A stretch of 64,000 nt of DNA from assembly GCF_023721835.1 (NCBI RefSeq), contig NZ_JAMKFE010000007.1:186001-250000 (forward strand), given 5' to 3'. Below, one piece after another: positions 17,614-26,702 of this stretch. Source of the DNA: Caldimonas mangrovi (GTDB taxonomy: Bacteria; Pseudomonadota; Gammaproteobacteria; Burkholderiales; Burkholderiaceae_C). Position numbers and translations under genes: made by a program. How positions within the stretch are numbered: position 1 is the first letter of the stretch; every line of letters begins with the position of its first letter. Under the pieces are notes generated by a model, which had not been told where the DNA came from, ran no database searches, and was given only the letters and a program-made list of their open reading frames with translations.

Positions 17614-18801
17614 TCACGATGCGACGTTGAAGACCTGGCGCAGGTAGGCCAGGAAGGTCTCGTCGTCGCACAGCGTCTTGCCCGGGCTGTCGGACAGCTT
17701 CGCCACCGGCTGGCCGTTGCAATGCGTCAGCTTCATGACGATGTTCAGCGGGGTCAGGCCGACGTCGTTCGACAAGCTGGTGCCGATGCCGAAGCCCAGC
17801 TGCGTGCGGTCGGCGAAGTGGCGATACAGCATGAAGGCACGCTCCATGTCCAGCCCGTCGGAGAACACCATCCGCTTGGTGTGCGGGTCGATGCGCAGCT
17901 TCGCATAGTGGTCCAGGGCTTTCTCACCCCACACGACCGGGTCGCCGGAATCGTGCCGCAGGCCGTCGAACAGCTTCGCAAAGTAGAGATCGAAGTCGGC
18001 GAGGAAGGCGTCCATGCCGACCACGTCGGTCAATGCCACGCCGAGATCGCCGCGGTATTCCTGCACCCAGTCTTCCAGCGCGGCTTTCTGGTGGTCGCGC
18101 AGCCGCACGCCCAGTGCCTGGTAGGTCTGCAGGTACTCGTGCGCCATCGTCCCGATCGGCACCAGGCCCAGCTCCTTGGCCAACAGCACGTTGGAGGTGC
18201 CCTTGAAGAACTGCGGCACCTCGCGCTTCATCGTTTCGACCACCTCGCGCTGCCAGGCGCCGCTGTAGCGGCGTCGCACGCCGAAGTCGAAGAACTCGAA
18301 CGGGTGGCGGCGCGCCGGCTCTTGCTCGAAGCGGTGCAGCGCGTCGATCTTGCCCGCCAGCTTTTCCCGCCCCACGCGCAGCGCCGCAGCGGCATCGAAG
18401 CGCTGGAAGTACAGCTCGTTGACGATGGCGAGCACGTGGATCTCGAAGGCCATCACGTGCACCTGCGGCCCCTGCGCGACGATGTGCAGCGTCTCGCCGT
18501 CGACGCTCGCGCGGATGAACTCGCGCTGGAAGCGGAAGATGCGCAGGAAGTCGACGAAGTCGGACTTGATGAAGCGCAGGTTGCGCAGATAGGCGAGCTC
18601 GTCGGCCTGAAAACTCAGAGAACACAGATGGTCGAGCTGCTCGTTCACCTGCGGCAGCAGCTCGGCCAGCGGATATTCGCTGCGGTTGCGGCAGACGAAG
18701 CTGTACTCGGCTTGCGTCTGCGGGTGCCGGTGCAGCATCGTCTGCCACATGGTGAACTTGTACAGGTCGGTTTCCAGCAGGCTGTGGATGACGGGCGGCA
18801 T
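17614..18801 (-). CDS. pncB: nicotinate phosphoribosyltransferase
   Basis: 395 residues, the usual length of bacterial PncB. Recognised by [13 protein letters not shown] at the N-terminus, [27 protein letters not shown] and the C-terminal [18 protein letters not shown] and [11 protein letters not shown] phosphate-binding segments. It forms nicotinate mononucleotide from nicotinate and PRPP in the Preiss-Handler route. Its place between nicotinamidase and NAD synthase gives a complete salvage path from nicotinamide to NAD together with nadM-type activity. Confidence 0.95.
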   Translation of the reverse strand: MPPVIHSLLETDLYKFTMWQTMLHRHPQTQAEYSFVCRNRSEYPLAELLPQVNEQLDHLCSLSFQADELAYLRNLRFIKSDFVDFLRIFRFQREFIRASVDGETLHIVAQGPQVHVMAFEIHVLAIVNELYFQRFDAAAALRVGREKLAGKIDALHRFEQEPARRHPFEFFDFGVRRRYSGAWQREVVETMKREVPQFFKGTSNVLLAKELGLVPIGTMAHEYLQTYQALGVRLRDHQKAALEDWVQEYRGDLGVALTDVVGMDAFLADFDLYFAKLFDGLRHDSGDPVVWGEKALDHYAKLRIDPHTKRMVFSDGLDMERAFMLYRHFADRTQLGFGIGTSLSNDVGLTPLNIVMKLTHCNGQPVAKLSDSPGKTLCDDETFLAYLRQVFNVAS

Positions 18802-18841
18802 GCAGTGGTTCTCCGTGGAGTCTCGTTGGGGTGGGTGCCGT

Positions 18842-19705
18842 TCAGGCGGCAGCCTGCAGTTCGGGCAACAGCTCGGTGCTCGTGGCCAGCCGTGCGCCCC
18901 GGGCGCGCATGGCTTCGAGGAACGCCGCCTGCTGCGTCTCGAAGCCGCCGACCGGGCTCATGCAGTCGGTCAGCAACACCAGCCGTTCGAGCCTGCCGCC
19001 TGGCAAGTGGTCGGCGATGTGCTCGGTCGTCGCCTTGACGCAGTGGCTGCCCGCCTCGCCGGCGACCACGATCATGTCGGCCGCGTCGAGCGCGTCGATC
19101 AAGCGGCGGTTCAACTGCGTGTCGGCGTCGTCGCGGTCCGGCACTTCGGCCTGCACGGCACTGTAGTGCTCGGTCCAGGGATTGGTGCCCTTGACGACCT
19201 TCGCCACCTGCGTCTGCCGGCGTTCTTCCCACCGGTTGTAGGCTGCACGCACCGCGGCGTGCACGCCGTGTCCCCAGGAGCCGATCTCGCAATGCACCGG
19301 CCACACCATCAGCGTGTAGCGGCCGCGCGCCTCCAGTTCGTCGACGTAGGTCAGCACACGAGGCAGCGCTCGCGCGTCACGCGGCGCGAACTCGCCGGCC
19401 CGCACCTGTCGCGCGGTGACCTGCGTGAACGGTGCCACCGGGCCGCCGTCACCGCGCCGCCAGAACGGTGGGTGCGCCACGTCGACACGGTGGTGCGAGT
19501 CGAGCGTGACGACGACGCCGGACAGGGCTTCTGCAGCTTCGTCCACCAGCCGGGCCAGGCGCAACATGTCGGCATGAGCGCCGGCAACCGGCAGGGCCGG
19601 GTCGGTGCGACGTCCGTTCTGCGGATCCAACGGACGCCAAGCCTCCGGGAGATCGCAGAAGTCGTTCTGCGGGTCGATGATCAGGAGTTGGACATTGCGT
19701 CTCAT
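18842..19705 (-). CDS. pncA: nicotinamidase-like cysteine hydrolase
   Basis: 287 residues; start ATG 19705 with GGAGGCGCC directly upstream. The isochorismatase/nicotinamidase triad is visible: Asp in [11 protein letters not shown], Lys in VVKGTNPW and Cys in [15 protein letters not shown]. Nicotinamidase turns nicotinamide into nicotinate. It is longer than E. coli PncA (about 210 residues), with extra segments near residues 85-125, so it belongs to a long subgroup. As first gene of the NAD-salvage operon facing nrtR, the assignment is strongly supported by context. Confidence 0.88.
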   Translation of the reverse strand: MRRNVQLLIIDPQNDFCDLPEAWRPLDPQNGRRTDPALPVAGAHADMLRLARLVDEAAEALSGVVVTLDSHHRVDVAHPPFWRRGDGGPVAPFTQVTARQVRAGEFAPRDARALPRVLTYVDELEARGRYTLMVWPVHCEIGSWGHGVHAAVRAAYNRWEERRQTQVAKVVKGTNPWTEHYSAVQAEVPDRDDADTQLNRRLIDALDAADMIVVAGEAGSHCVKATTEHIADHLPGGRLERLVLLTDCMSPVGGFETQQAAFLEAMRARGARLATSTELLPELQAAA

Positions 19706-19733
19706 GGCGCCTCCGCGTGTTGATGGTTCCACT

Positions 19734-19773
19734 ATATGCCAGTTAGATTACTGTTGCAACTAACATGGCATAT
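19734..19773. promoter_or_regulatory. NrtR operator between pncA and nrtR
   Basis: A long inverted repeat lies between the two divergent start codons. The left arm ATATGCCAGTTAG (19734-19746) mirrors the right arm CTAACATGGCATAT (19760-19773) with one extra base, and GTTAG/CTAAC are the inner arms. NrtR repressors bind 20-odd-bp palindromes in such positions and release them when ADP-ribose rises (established for the family). It should control both the salvage operon and nrtR itself. Confidence 0.75.
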
Positions 19774-19834
19774 GGCCGGCACCTTGTATCAATGCCGCAT
19801 CCAGTATGCTGTTCGTTCCTTTTCCGGTCTAAGC

Positions 19835-20512
19835 ATGGCAACTTCGATCATCTGCACCGTCGACGTGGTATTGCTGACGCTGCACGACGGCGACCTGCAC
19901 GCAGTGCTGCTGCGCCGCGAGCGTGACCCGTTCAAGCAGGCCTGGGCGCTGCCCGGCGGCTACATCGACCCCGAGCACGACCAGAGCGCCTGGGAGGCCG
20001 CCGCCCGCCTGCTCGAACAGAAGACCGGCATCGTGAGCCCTTACCTCGAGCAGCTTGCCACGTTCTCGGGCCCGGCCCGCGACCCACGCGGCTGGTCGGT
20101 GTCCGTCGCCTATTACGCCCTGGTGCCGGCCGACATCCTGCCTGCCGACGGCGAGGCCGTGAAACGCGTGCCCACCGCCCGCCTGCCCACCCTGCCTTTC
20201 GACCACGGCAACATCCTGCAGACGGCCGTGTCGCGCGTGCGCTCGAAGAGCCAGTATTCGTCGCTGCCGGTGTACCTGTGCGGCGAACGCTTCACGCTGC
20301 CGCAACTGCAGACCGTCTACGAGGCGGTGCTGGGCGAACCGGTCAACAAGGTGAGCTTTCGGCGCAAGGTCGAGGAACTGGGCATGCTGGAGCCGATCGA
20401 GGGCGAGATGGACGCAGGCAAGGCGCACCGCCCGGCGCAGCTGTACCGGCTGCGCAAGGAGTTCCGGCGGCGGCTGTCGGTGCTCGATCGCGGACTGAAC
20501 TCGCGCAGTTGA
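19835..20512 (+). CDS. nrtR: NrtR-type Nudix-related transcriptional repressor
   Basis: 225 residues. The N-terminal half is a Nudix fold in which the catalytic box has lost REXXEE (GGYIDPEHDQSAWEAAARLLEQKTGI), as expected for NrtR, which senses ADP-ribose instead of hydrolysing it. The C-terminal half (LCGERFTLPQLQTVYEAVLGEPVNKVSFRRKVEELG) is the winged-helix DNA-binding domain. It is divergent from the pncA-pncB-nadE-nadM operon across the palindromic operator, which fits repression of NAD salvage. Start at ATG 19835; upstream in-frame codons would run through the operator. Confidence 0.93.
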   Translation: MATSIICTVDVVLLTLHDGDLHAVLLRRERDPFKQAWALPGGYIDPEHDQSAWEAAARLLEQKTGIVSPYLEQLATFSGPARDPRGWSVSVAYYALVPADILPADGEAVKRVPTARLPTLPFDHGNILQTAVSRVRSKSQYSSLPVYLCGERFTLPQLQTVYEAVLGEPVNKVSFRRKVEELGMLEPIEGEMDAGKAHRPAQLYRLRKEFRRRLSVLDRGLNSRS

Positions 20513-20574
20513 CGCCAGCCATTCAAGGCGGATGGAAAAAATGGGGGCAGCTGCGAGGCCGCCCCCGAGCGGCA

Positions 20575-22605
20575 TCAGGCTGACACCGACTCCTGCGCGA
20601 CGCCTTGCGGCGCCACGGCATAGTGATCGAACTGCATCGAATACTGCGCCCTGCCTGACGACAATGCGCGCAGCTGCCCGATGTAGCCGAACATCTCCTT
20701 CAGCGGTACCCACGCTTGCACCGTGACGACGTTGTCGCGCTGATCCTGAGCGCGCACCGAGCCGCGTCGGCGGTGCAGGTCACCGATGCAGTCGCCCAGA
20801 TGCTCGACCGGCGTGATGACCTCGACCGCCATCACCGGCTCGAGCACCGCCGGTGCCGCCTTGGCGGCTCCGACCCGGAAGGCCGCCGCAGCTGCCAGCT
20901 CGAACGCCATGCCCGACGAGTCCCTCTCATGGAACCTGCCGTCGAGCAGCGTCGCCTGGAAGTCGACGCATGGGTAGCCCGCCAACACACCGGCTTCAGC
21001 TGCGCGCCGGAGGCCGGTTTCAACCGCGGGAATGAACTCGCGGGGAATCGCGCCACCGACGATACGGCTTTCGAAGCGGATGCCTGCGCCGCGAGGCAGC
21101 GGCTCCAGCCGCAAACTCACCTCGGCGAACTGACCTGGGCCGCCGCTTTGCTTCTTGTGCACATGGTGCACCTCCGTCATCTGTGTGAGGGTTTCACGGA
21201 AGGCCACCTGCGGCCTGCCCACGGACACCTCGACACGGTGTTTCGTTCTCAACTTCTCCAGCGAGACTTCGAGTTGCAGCTCACCCATTCCCGAAAGAAC
21301 CGTCTGGCCCGACTCGGCGTCCTGCCGCACGTGCAGGCTCGGGTCTTCCTTGACCAGCGCCTGCAGCGCGCGGCTCAGGCCCTGCTGGTCGGCCTGCGTC
21401 TTCGGCTCGATCGCCACGTCGATCACCGGCTCCGGCACCACGATCTGCTCGAGCACCAACGGATGCTGAGGGTCGCACAGCGTGTGGCCCGTCAGCGTGT
21501 CCTTCAGGCCCACCAGCGCGGCGATGTCACCCGCCTGCAGCAGGGCACGCTCCTCGTGGCGATTCGCATGCACTTCGTACAGCCGTGCCACCCGCTCGCG
21601 CCGGCCCGTGCTGGCATTCAGCACGGTATCGCCCGGCTGCAGACGGCCGCGGTAGACGCGCACGAACACCATCAAGCCGTGCGCCTCGCTCACCACCTTG
21701 AAGGCGAGCGCCGCCAACGGGCCCTGTGGGTCGGACTCGGGCTGCCGCGCGCCGGACACTTCGCCAGGCGCCGGCAGGTAGTCGACCACCGCGTCGAGCA
21801 AGGGCTCAACGCCCTTGTTCTTGAACGCGGCGCCGGCGAGCACCGGCACGAAGGCCCCTGCCAACGTGCCCTTGCGAATGCACGCCCGCAACTGCTCGCC
21901 CGACACGCCGGCACCTTCGACGTAAGCCCGCAAGGCCTCATCGTCCTGCTCCGCGGCAGCCTCGATCAGGCGCTCCCGACGCTGCTGGACCATGGCGACC
22001 AACTCGGTCGGGATGGCTTGCACCACGTAGCCGTCGTCCGGGTCGTCCGAACGCCACACGAGCGCGCGCTCCCCAACCAGGTCGACCACGCCGCGGAAGC
22101 CGCCTTCCGTGCCGATCGGCCACTGCAGCACCAGCGCCTTCACGCCCAGACGCTGCTCCAGCATGCGCACCACGCGCTCGAAGTCGGCGCCGGTACGGTC
22201 GAGCTTGTTGACGAAGGCGATGCGAGGCACGCCGTACTTGTCGGCCAGCCGCCAGTTGGTCTCGGTCTGCGGCTCCACGCCGGCCACGCCGTCGAACACG
22301 ACGACGGCGCCGTCGAGCACGCGCAGCGACCGGTTCACCTCGATGTTGAAGTCGATGTGGCCCGGCGTGTCGATCAGGTTGATCTGCACGCCGTTCCAGA
22401 ACACGGTAGTGGCCGCGCTGTTGATCGTGATGCCGCGCCGCTTCTCCTGGTCGTCGAAGTCCATCGTCGCGGTGCCCGCATGCGTGTCGCCGATGCGATG
22501 GTTGCGTCCGGTGTAGTAGAGGATGCGTTCAGTGGTTGTGGTCTTGCCCGCGTCGACGTGCGCAATGACGCCGATGTTCCTGAGGGGTCTGGGGACGGAG
22601 TTCAT
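20575..22605 (-). CDS. fusA2: elongation factor G, second-copy type
   Basis: 676 residues: G1 AHVDAGKTTTTERILYYTG, G2/G3 region RRGITINSAAT and DTPGHID, G4 NKLDRTGAD, then EF-G domains II-V ending with GYIGQLRALSSGRAQYSMQFDHYA. Start at ATG 22605 with AAAGAGATCCGT upstream; a 17-residue extension is possible. It is isolated from the str operon genes (rpsL, rpsG, tufA), so it is probably a paralogue of the main fusA. Alternative EF-Gs work in translocation or recycling under particular conditions. A leader with a terminator lies upstream. Confidence 0.9.
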   Translation of the reverse strand: MNSVPRPLRNIGVIAHVDAGKTTTTERILYYTGRNHRIGDTHAGTATMDFDDQEKRRGITINSAATTVFWNGVQINLIDTPGHIDFNIEVNRSLRVLDGAVVVFDGVAGVEPQTETNWRLADKYGVPRIAFVNKLDRTGADFERVVRMLEQRLGVKALVLQWPIGTEGGFRGVVDLVGERALVWRSDDPDDGYVVQAIPTELVAMVQQRRERLIEAAAEQDDEALRAYVEGAGVSGEQLRACIRKGTLAGAFVPVLAGAAFKNKGVEPLLDAVVDYLPAPGEVSGARQPESDPQGPLAALAFKVVSEAHGLMVFVRVYRGRLQPGDTVLNASTGRRERVARLYEVHANRHEERALLQAGDIAALVGLKDTLTGHTLCDPQHPLVLEQIVVPEPVIDVAIEPKTQADQQGLSRALQALVKEDPSLHVRQDAESGQTVLSGMGELQLEVSLEKLRTKHRVEVSVGRPQVAFRETLTQMTEVHHVHKKQSGGPGQFAEVSLRLEPLPRGAGIRFESRIVGGAIPREFIPAVETGLRRAAEAGVLAGYPCVDFQATLLDGRFHERDSSGMAFELAAAAAFRVGAAKAAPAVLEPVMAVEVITPVEHLGDCIGDLHRRRGSVRAQDQRDNVVTVQAWVPLKEMFGYIGQLRALSSGRAQYSMQFDHYAVAPQGVAQESVSA

Positions 22606-22683
22606 ACGGATCTCTTTCCTGGAGCCGCTGTCCTTGCGGCTCGTGCCGGTGGCCATGCCCGGCCCCAGGCGGAAGATCCGCCT

Positions 22684-22833
22684 TCAGGGCCGGTCGATCA
22701 CTTGCGAAACGGAACGCGCGACGGCTCGCCGGGGGCCGTCCCGTTCCTGCACCTTGACGCCAAGGCACGTGCGCAAGTCTCCCGCGCCTTGGCGGGCGGG
22801 AATCGTCGCGATCAGCTTGTCGTAGGTACGCAT
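22684..22833 (-). CDS. small ORF in the fusA2 leader
   Basis: 49 codons starting MRTYDKLIATIPARQ, between a strong terminator and fusA2 on the same strand. It is Arg/Val-rich and resembles no family I know. It may be a real small protein or part of a regulatory leader. Only weak ribosome binding signals precede it. The position makes it the first reading frame translated by any transcript that passes the terminator. Confidence 0.35.
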   Translation of the reverse strand: MRTYDKLIATIPARQGAGDLRTCLGVKVQERDGPRRAVARSVSQVIDRP

Positions 22834-22844
22834 GGTGGAACCCG

Positions 22845-22880
22845 AAAACAAAAAACCCCGGAGGTGCGAACCTGCCGGGG
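22845..22880 (-). terminator. intrinsic terminator upstream of fusA2
   Basis: Read on the minus strand: CCCCGG, a short stem, a GCGA-like loop, then CCGGGG directly followed by six T and a further T run. This is a textbook Rho-independent terminator pointing toward fusA2, lying inside its upstream region rather than downstream of a gene. That placement suggests attenuation or the end of a short leader RNA. Confidence 0.7.
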
Positions 22881-22930
22881 CGGGAATGCCGGAAGGCCCG
22901 CGCCTTCCGATGCGATATCGAAAGGCGAGA

Positions 22931-23020
22931 CTAGGAAAGCCGCGTCCAGCGCACACCACACAGCGAGTCCTCACGGACTTGCGCAAGGGCTGGTACGGTC
23001 GATGCAAAGGTCTTGCTCAT
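22931..23020 (-). CDS. candidate leader peptide upstream of fusA2
   Basis: A 29-codon frame beginning MSKTFASTVPALAQ and ending CGVRWTRLS, followed by the hairpin GGAAGGC/GCCTTCC and the terminator at 22845-22880. Order and spacing (short ORF, hairpin, terminator, gene) are those of translational attenuators or arrest-peptide leaders. No run of one regulatory codon is present, so the signal would have to be something other than a simple amino-acid shortage. Inference only. Confidence 0.35.
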   Translation of the reverse strand: MSKTFASTVPALAQVREDSLCGVRWTRLS

Positions 23021-23109
23021 GTGCTTCAACATAAGGGCAGCGCTCTCGCTGTCAAGAGACGGTATTGTCGAACTTTCGTGACGCGCCGGCCGAGCGCACC
23101 ACGGTGCGC

Positions 23110-23517
23110 TCATCCGCCGCTGGACCGGTTGCCCCGGTCCACCGTCAACTGCAGCGTGTCTTCGAACACATACGGCGCGATGCCGCGACCCATTGCCCGT
23201 TCATAGCGCTCCTCGCTCGACAGCGTGCGCCGGGTCACGCGCACCGTTCGCCACACCGGGTGCTCGCCGTGCAGGCGTGCCCGCTCGATCGCGGCGTCAC
23301 GATCCATGCCCTGGTAGACGTGGTACTTCGCCAGCGGCCCGAGTTCCAGGCGCTGCTCCACCCGCACCTCGGGCAACGAGACGGCCGGCCGGCACGCCGA
23401 ACTCTCGCCGAGCACGGCGCAGCGGTACGCGTCCAGATGCCTGTCCGCTGAGCTCTGGGCCAGTACGGGTGCGTGCGCCAGGGCCAGAAGCAGGTACAGG
23501 GTGGGCTTGATGGTCAT
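23110..23517 (-). CDS. small secreted protein of unknown function
   Basis: 135 residues. A signal peptide is clear (MTIKPTLYLLLALAHAPVLAQ, cleavage after ALA or LAQ). The mature protein has two Cys (YRCAVLGESSACRP) and a mixed charged region with WRTVRVTRRTLSSEERYERAMG. GAGGACAAGCA precedes the ATG. No family recognised. It is transcribed toward the fusA2 leader and follows the kinase/phosphatase gene by about 160 bp. Confidence 0.65.
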   Translation of the reverse strand: MTIKPTLYLLLALAHAPVLAQSSADRHLDAYRCAVLGESSACRPAVSLPEVRVEQRLELGPLAKYHVYQGMDRDAAIERARLHGEHPVWRTVRVTRRTLSSEERYERAMGRGIAPYVFEDTLQLTVDRGNRSSGG

Positions 23518-23674
23518 TGCTTGTCCTCGCGGTGTGGCTGCCGCGCCCCGTACACGGGCTGCCACGATGCAGGCCTGAGCGGAGGGCGCTTGCAATCACT
23601 GTAGGCCGCCGGGGCCGATGAAAAAACCACCGCAGCGGCAATCGTCCATTCCTCGAATCGAAATGAACGCCGCC

Positions 23675-25402
23675 TCAACCCCCCGCATGCAGCAAGGCCA
23701 GCAGCAGCACGCATCCCAGCGCGAGCAGCGCAGACAGCGACTTCCAGAACACCAGCGGGTTGCGCTCGATCAACGGCAGTCGGCCGCTGCGCGCGAAGTC
23801 CGGGTCGGGGCGGTGCAGGCTGGCGACGAACTCGTCGACGTCGCCGTAGCGCTTGTGCGGCTCGGGCTGCAGCGCCTTCTCGATCGCGTCGTCCACCCAG
23901 GACGGCAGTCGAGGCTGGGCCTGTCGCGCGGTGCGGTATTTCAGGCGCCTGTGCTCGGCGAGGCTCTTGCACTTCGCCACCTCGGTGCCGTAGGGCAACT
24001 GCCCGGTCAGCATCTGGTAGGTGATCACCGCCAGAGAAAACTGGTCCGAGCGCGCCGTACCGGGCTGGCCGAGCAGGCACTCGGGGGCGCTGTAGGTGAC
24101 CGTGCCGAGCGGGTGGACGTCGCGTTCCGGCGCCATCTCGACAACGCCCGCCACCCTTGCGGCGCCGAAGTCGATGATCTTCACGGTGCCGGTCGCATCG
24201 ACCATGATGTTCTCGGGCCGCAGGTCCTGGTGCAGCATCTCCAGCCGGTGGAAAGCGCGCATGCCGCGCGCGATCTGCTCGACCAGCGGGCGCACGGCGG
24301 CGATGTCGGCGCGTGGGTGATCGAGCATCCATTGCGCCAGCGTGCGGCCTTCGACGTACTCGAACACCACGTAGAGGAAGCTGCGTGCACGCACGCCAGC
24401 GCGGGGCTTGAGCACGTGCGGGCTGCTGATGCGCCGGGCCACCCACTCTTCCAGAAGAAAGCGCTCCAGGTAGGCGCGGTCGCCGTGCAGGTCGATCGAA
24501 GGCGTCTTGAGGACGACCGCCTCGCCGGAGGACTCGTCCGTCGCCAGGTAGATGTGGCTGCGGCTGCTGCCGTGCAGCTCGCGCACGATGCGGTAACCGT
24601 CGAATACCGCGCGCGGCTCCAGCATCGGTGGCAACGGCAGCTCGGTGGCCAGGCGTGCCAGCTCGCTGGCCTGCGGGTCCGGCAGCCGCTCGACGCGCAC
24701 GATCTGCACCGTCAGGTTGTCCGGGCTGCCCCGCGACAGGCCTTCGTCGACGATCTCGCGCGCGGCGCGGTCGAGCGCGTCGCCATGCCGCTCGATCGCG
24801 GCGACGATGGCCGCCGGCGGCACATGCTCGTACACGCCGTCGGTCGCCAGCACGAAGGTGTCGCCCTCGGCCAGCGCCACCGTGTGGTGGTCGATCTCCA
24901 GGTGACCGTGCACGCCGAGGGCTCGTGCCAGGTAGCTCTGGCCCGCCCCCACCTGCACGCGGTGGTCCTGCGTCAACTGCTCCAGCGCCTTGCCGTGCAG
25001 CTGGTAGATGCGGGTGTCGCCCACATGAAAGAGATGCGCCGTGCGGGACTTGAGCACCATCGCGCTCAAGGTGCAGACCCAGCCGCGGTCCTTGTCGTAG
25101 CGGCCGGGCCCACGCTGGTTCTGCGCATGCAGCCAGGAGTTGGCCGCCACCAGCACGCGCTCGACCGAGGTCTTCACCGACCAGGCGTCGGAGGTGCAGT
25201 AGTAGTCATCGAGGAAACTGCGCACCGCCGCCTGCGCAGCGAGGTGGCTTACGTCGCTGCTGCTGATGCCGTCGGCCAGTGCGATCGCGATGCCCTTGGT
25301 CGCCAGCTGCGGCTGCGCGGGCACGCACAGTCCGTGGAAGTCCTGGTTGCAGGGCTTGCGTCCCTTGTCGGAACACTGGCCGGTGCGGAGGGTCAGCGAC
25401 AT
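23675..25402 (-). CDS. fused PP2C phosphatase and Ser/Thr protein kinase
   Basis: 575 residues in three parts. Residues 1-240 are a PP2C-type phosphatase (IALADGISSSDVSH, HVGDTRIY, VLATDGVYEHV, SRGSPDNLTVQ). Residues about 265-530 are a eukaryotic-like kinase with catalytic loop LHQDLRPENIM (HQD in place of HRD) and IDFGAA. The C-terminus is a single membrane helix (FWKSLSALLALGCVLLLALLHAGG), so both domains face the cytoplasm. It follows nirC by about 70 bp on the same strand, and its place after nirB-nirD-nirC suggests it tunes nitrite uptake or reduction; the substrate is unknown. Confidence 0.9.
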   Translation of the reverse strand: MSLTLRTGQCSDKGRKPCNQDFHGLCVPAQPQLATKGIAIALADGISSSDVSHLAAQAAVRSFLDDYYCTSDAWSVKTSVERVLVAANSWLHAQNQRGPGRYDKDRGWVCTLSAMVLKSRTAHLFHVGDTRIYQLHGKALEQLTQDHRVQVGAGQSYLARALGVHGHLEIDHHTVALAEGDTFVLATDGVYEHVPPAAIVAAIERHGDALDRAAREIVDEGLSRGSPDNLTVQIVRVERLPDPQASELARLATELPLPPMLEPRAVFDGYRIVRELHGSSRSHIYLATDESSGEAVVLKTPSIDLHGDRAYLERFLLEEWVARRISSPHVLKPRAGVRARSFLYVVFEYVEGRTLAQWMLDHPRADIAAVRPLVEQIARGMRAFHRLEMLHQDLRPENIMVDATGTVKIIDFGAARVAGVVEMAPERDVHPLGTVTYSAPECLLGQPGTARSDQFSLAVITYQMLTGQLPYGTEVAKCKSLAEHRRLKYRTARQAQPRLPSWVDDAIEKALQPEPHKRYGDVDEFVASLHRPDPDFARSGRLPLIERNPLVFWKSLSALLALGCVLLLALLHAGG

Positions 25403-25469
25403 CGCGGCATTGGAGCAGAAGAATGCCCCGGTCCATGACGGTCCGGGGCTCCAGAGACGTCGGCGGCGA

Positions 25470-26282
25470 TCAGGCGGTGACGCGCTTCGGCGCCGTGCGC
25501 ACGTGAGTCGCGTAGAGCGTGAGGCCGGTGAACGACAGGCCGCCGACGAGGTTGCCCAGCACCGTCGGGATCTCGTTCCAGATCAGGTAGTCCATCAGCG
25601 AGAACTTGGCGCCCAGCAGCAGGCCCGACGGGAACAGGAACATGTTCACGATCGAGTGCTCGAAGGTCATATAGAAGAACAGCATGATCGGCATCCACAT
25701 CGCGATCACCTTGCCGCTGACGGTGGTGGAGATCATCGCACCCACCACGCCGGTCGAGACCATCCAGTTGCACAGCATGCCGCGAAAGAACAGCGTGACC
25801 ATGCCAGCGGCGCCGTACTCCGCGTAGCCGAGCGTACGGCTCTCGCCGATGATGCCGATGGCATGGCCGACCGCATTGGCCGGTGTCGAGAACCCGAAGG
25901 TGGTGACGACGGCCATCATCACGGCCACGGTGAAGGCGCCGGCGAAGTTGCCGCAGAACACCAGGCCCCAGTTGCGCAGCACGCCCTTGACCGTGACGCC
26001 GGGACGCTTGTCGAGCAGTGCCAGCGGGGTCAGCACGAACACGCCGGTCAGCAGGTCGAAGCCGAGCAGGTACAGGATGACGAAGCCGACCGGAAACAGC
26101 ACCGCACCCAGCAGCGGCTGGCCGGTGTTGACGTTGATGGTGATCGCGAACCAGGCGGCCAGCGCGAGGATGGCGCCGGCCATGTAGGCACGGATCAACG
26201 TGTCGCGCGTCGACATGTACAACTTGGATTCGCCGGCGTCGACCATCTTGGTGACGAATTCGGAAGGAACGAGGTAGGCCAC
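25470..26282 (-). CDS. nirC: formate/nitrite transporter family protein, probable nitrite channel
   Basis: 270 residues with six predicted membrane helices of the FNT fold. Family motifs are visible: RAYMAGAILALAAWFAI near the first helix, NWGLVFCGNFAGA and RGMLCNWMVSTGVV, and FEHSIVNMF, which carries the central channel His. The frame supports a GTG start at 26282 behind GAGAGAG; no ATG fits better. FNT proteins let nitrite or formate cross the inner membrane. Next to nirBD it should supply nitrite for assimilation. Confidence 0.9.
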   Translation of the reverse strand: MAYLVPSEFVTKMVDAGESKLYMSTRDTLIRAYMAGAILALAAWFAITINVNTGQPLLGAVLFPVGFVILYLLGFDLLTGVFVLTPLALLDKRPGVTVKGVLRNWGLVFCGNFAGAFTVAVMMAVVTTFGFSTPANAVGHAIGIIGESRTLGYAEYGAAGMVTLFFRGMLCNWMVSTGVVGAMISTTVSGKVIAMWMPIMLFFYMTFEHSIVNMFLFPSGLLLGAKFSLMDYLIWNEIPTVLGNLVGGLSFTGLTLYATHVRTAPKRVTA

Positions 26283-26334
26283 TTTGCTGTCTCTCTCTAG
26301 GAAATGGAATGCGGTTCGGCTGCAGGAGGGCGTG

Positions 26335-26676
26335 TCAGACCGCCACCAGGACGGTGTCGTTCTCGATGCGCACCGGATACGCGGCGACGGAGTTCTCCGG
26401 TACTTCGAGGCATTCGCCGCTCTGCAGGTCGAAGTGATGCTTGTAGATCGGCGAGGCGACAACGATGCGTTCACCCACGTTGCCTACCAGGCCGCGCGAC
26501 AGCACGCTGGCCTTCGCGTTCGGGTCGAAGTTGTCGATCGCGTAGACCGCGCCGCGCCCCTTGACGTGGAACACGGCCACGTGGCGCTGCCTGATCAACG
26601 CGCACACGCCGGTGTCGGGAAGGATGTCGGCGACGGAGCAGACAGGGCTCCACTGGGGGGGGTCGTTGCGGTTCAT
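26335..26676 (-). CDS. nirD: nitrite reductase small subunit
   Basis: 113 residues, the usual NirD length. It has the Rieske-like fold pattern (VCSVADILPDTGVCALIRQRHVAVFHV, YAIDNFDPNAKASVLSRGLVG) but, as in NirD generally, not the Cys/His ligands for a 2Fe-2S cluster. It partners NirB in NADH-dependent reduction of nitrite to ammonium. Start ATG 26676 follows the nirB stop by 26 bp in the same operon. Confidence 0.93.
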   Translation of the reverse strand: MNRNDPPQWSPVCSVADILPDTGVCALIRQRHVAVFHVKGRGAVYAIDNFDPNAKASVLSRGLVGNVGERIVVASPIYKHHFDLQSGECLEVPENSVAAYPVRIENDTVLVAV

Positions 26677-26702
26677 GGTGTCGCTCCTTCGCGGGCGGGT
26701 CT

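Noticed and set aside
16065-17630. 521-residue plus-strand open frame
   Set aside because: Antisense shadow of nadE, which has clear nitrilase and PP-loop motifs.
20716-23034. 772-residue plus-strand open frame
   Set aside because: It is antisense to fusA2; the minus-strand protein has all EF-G motifs, while this frame is His/Arg-rich shadow sequence.
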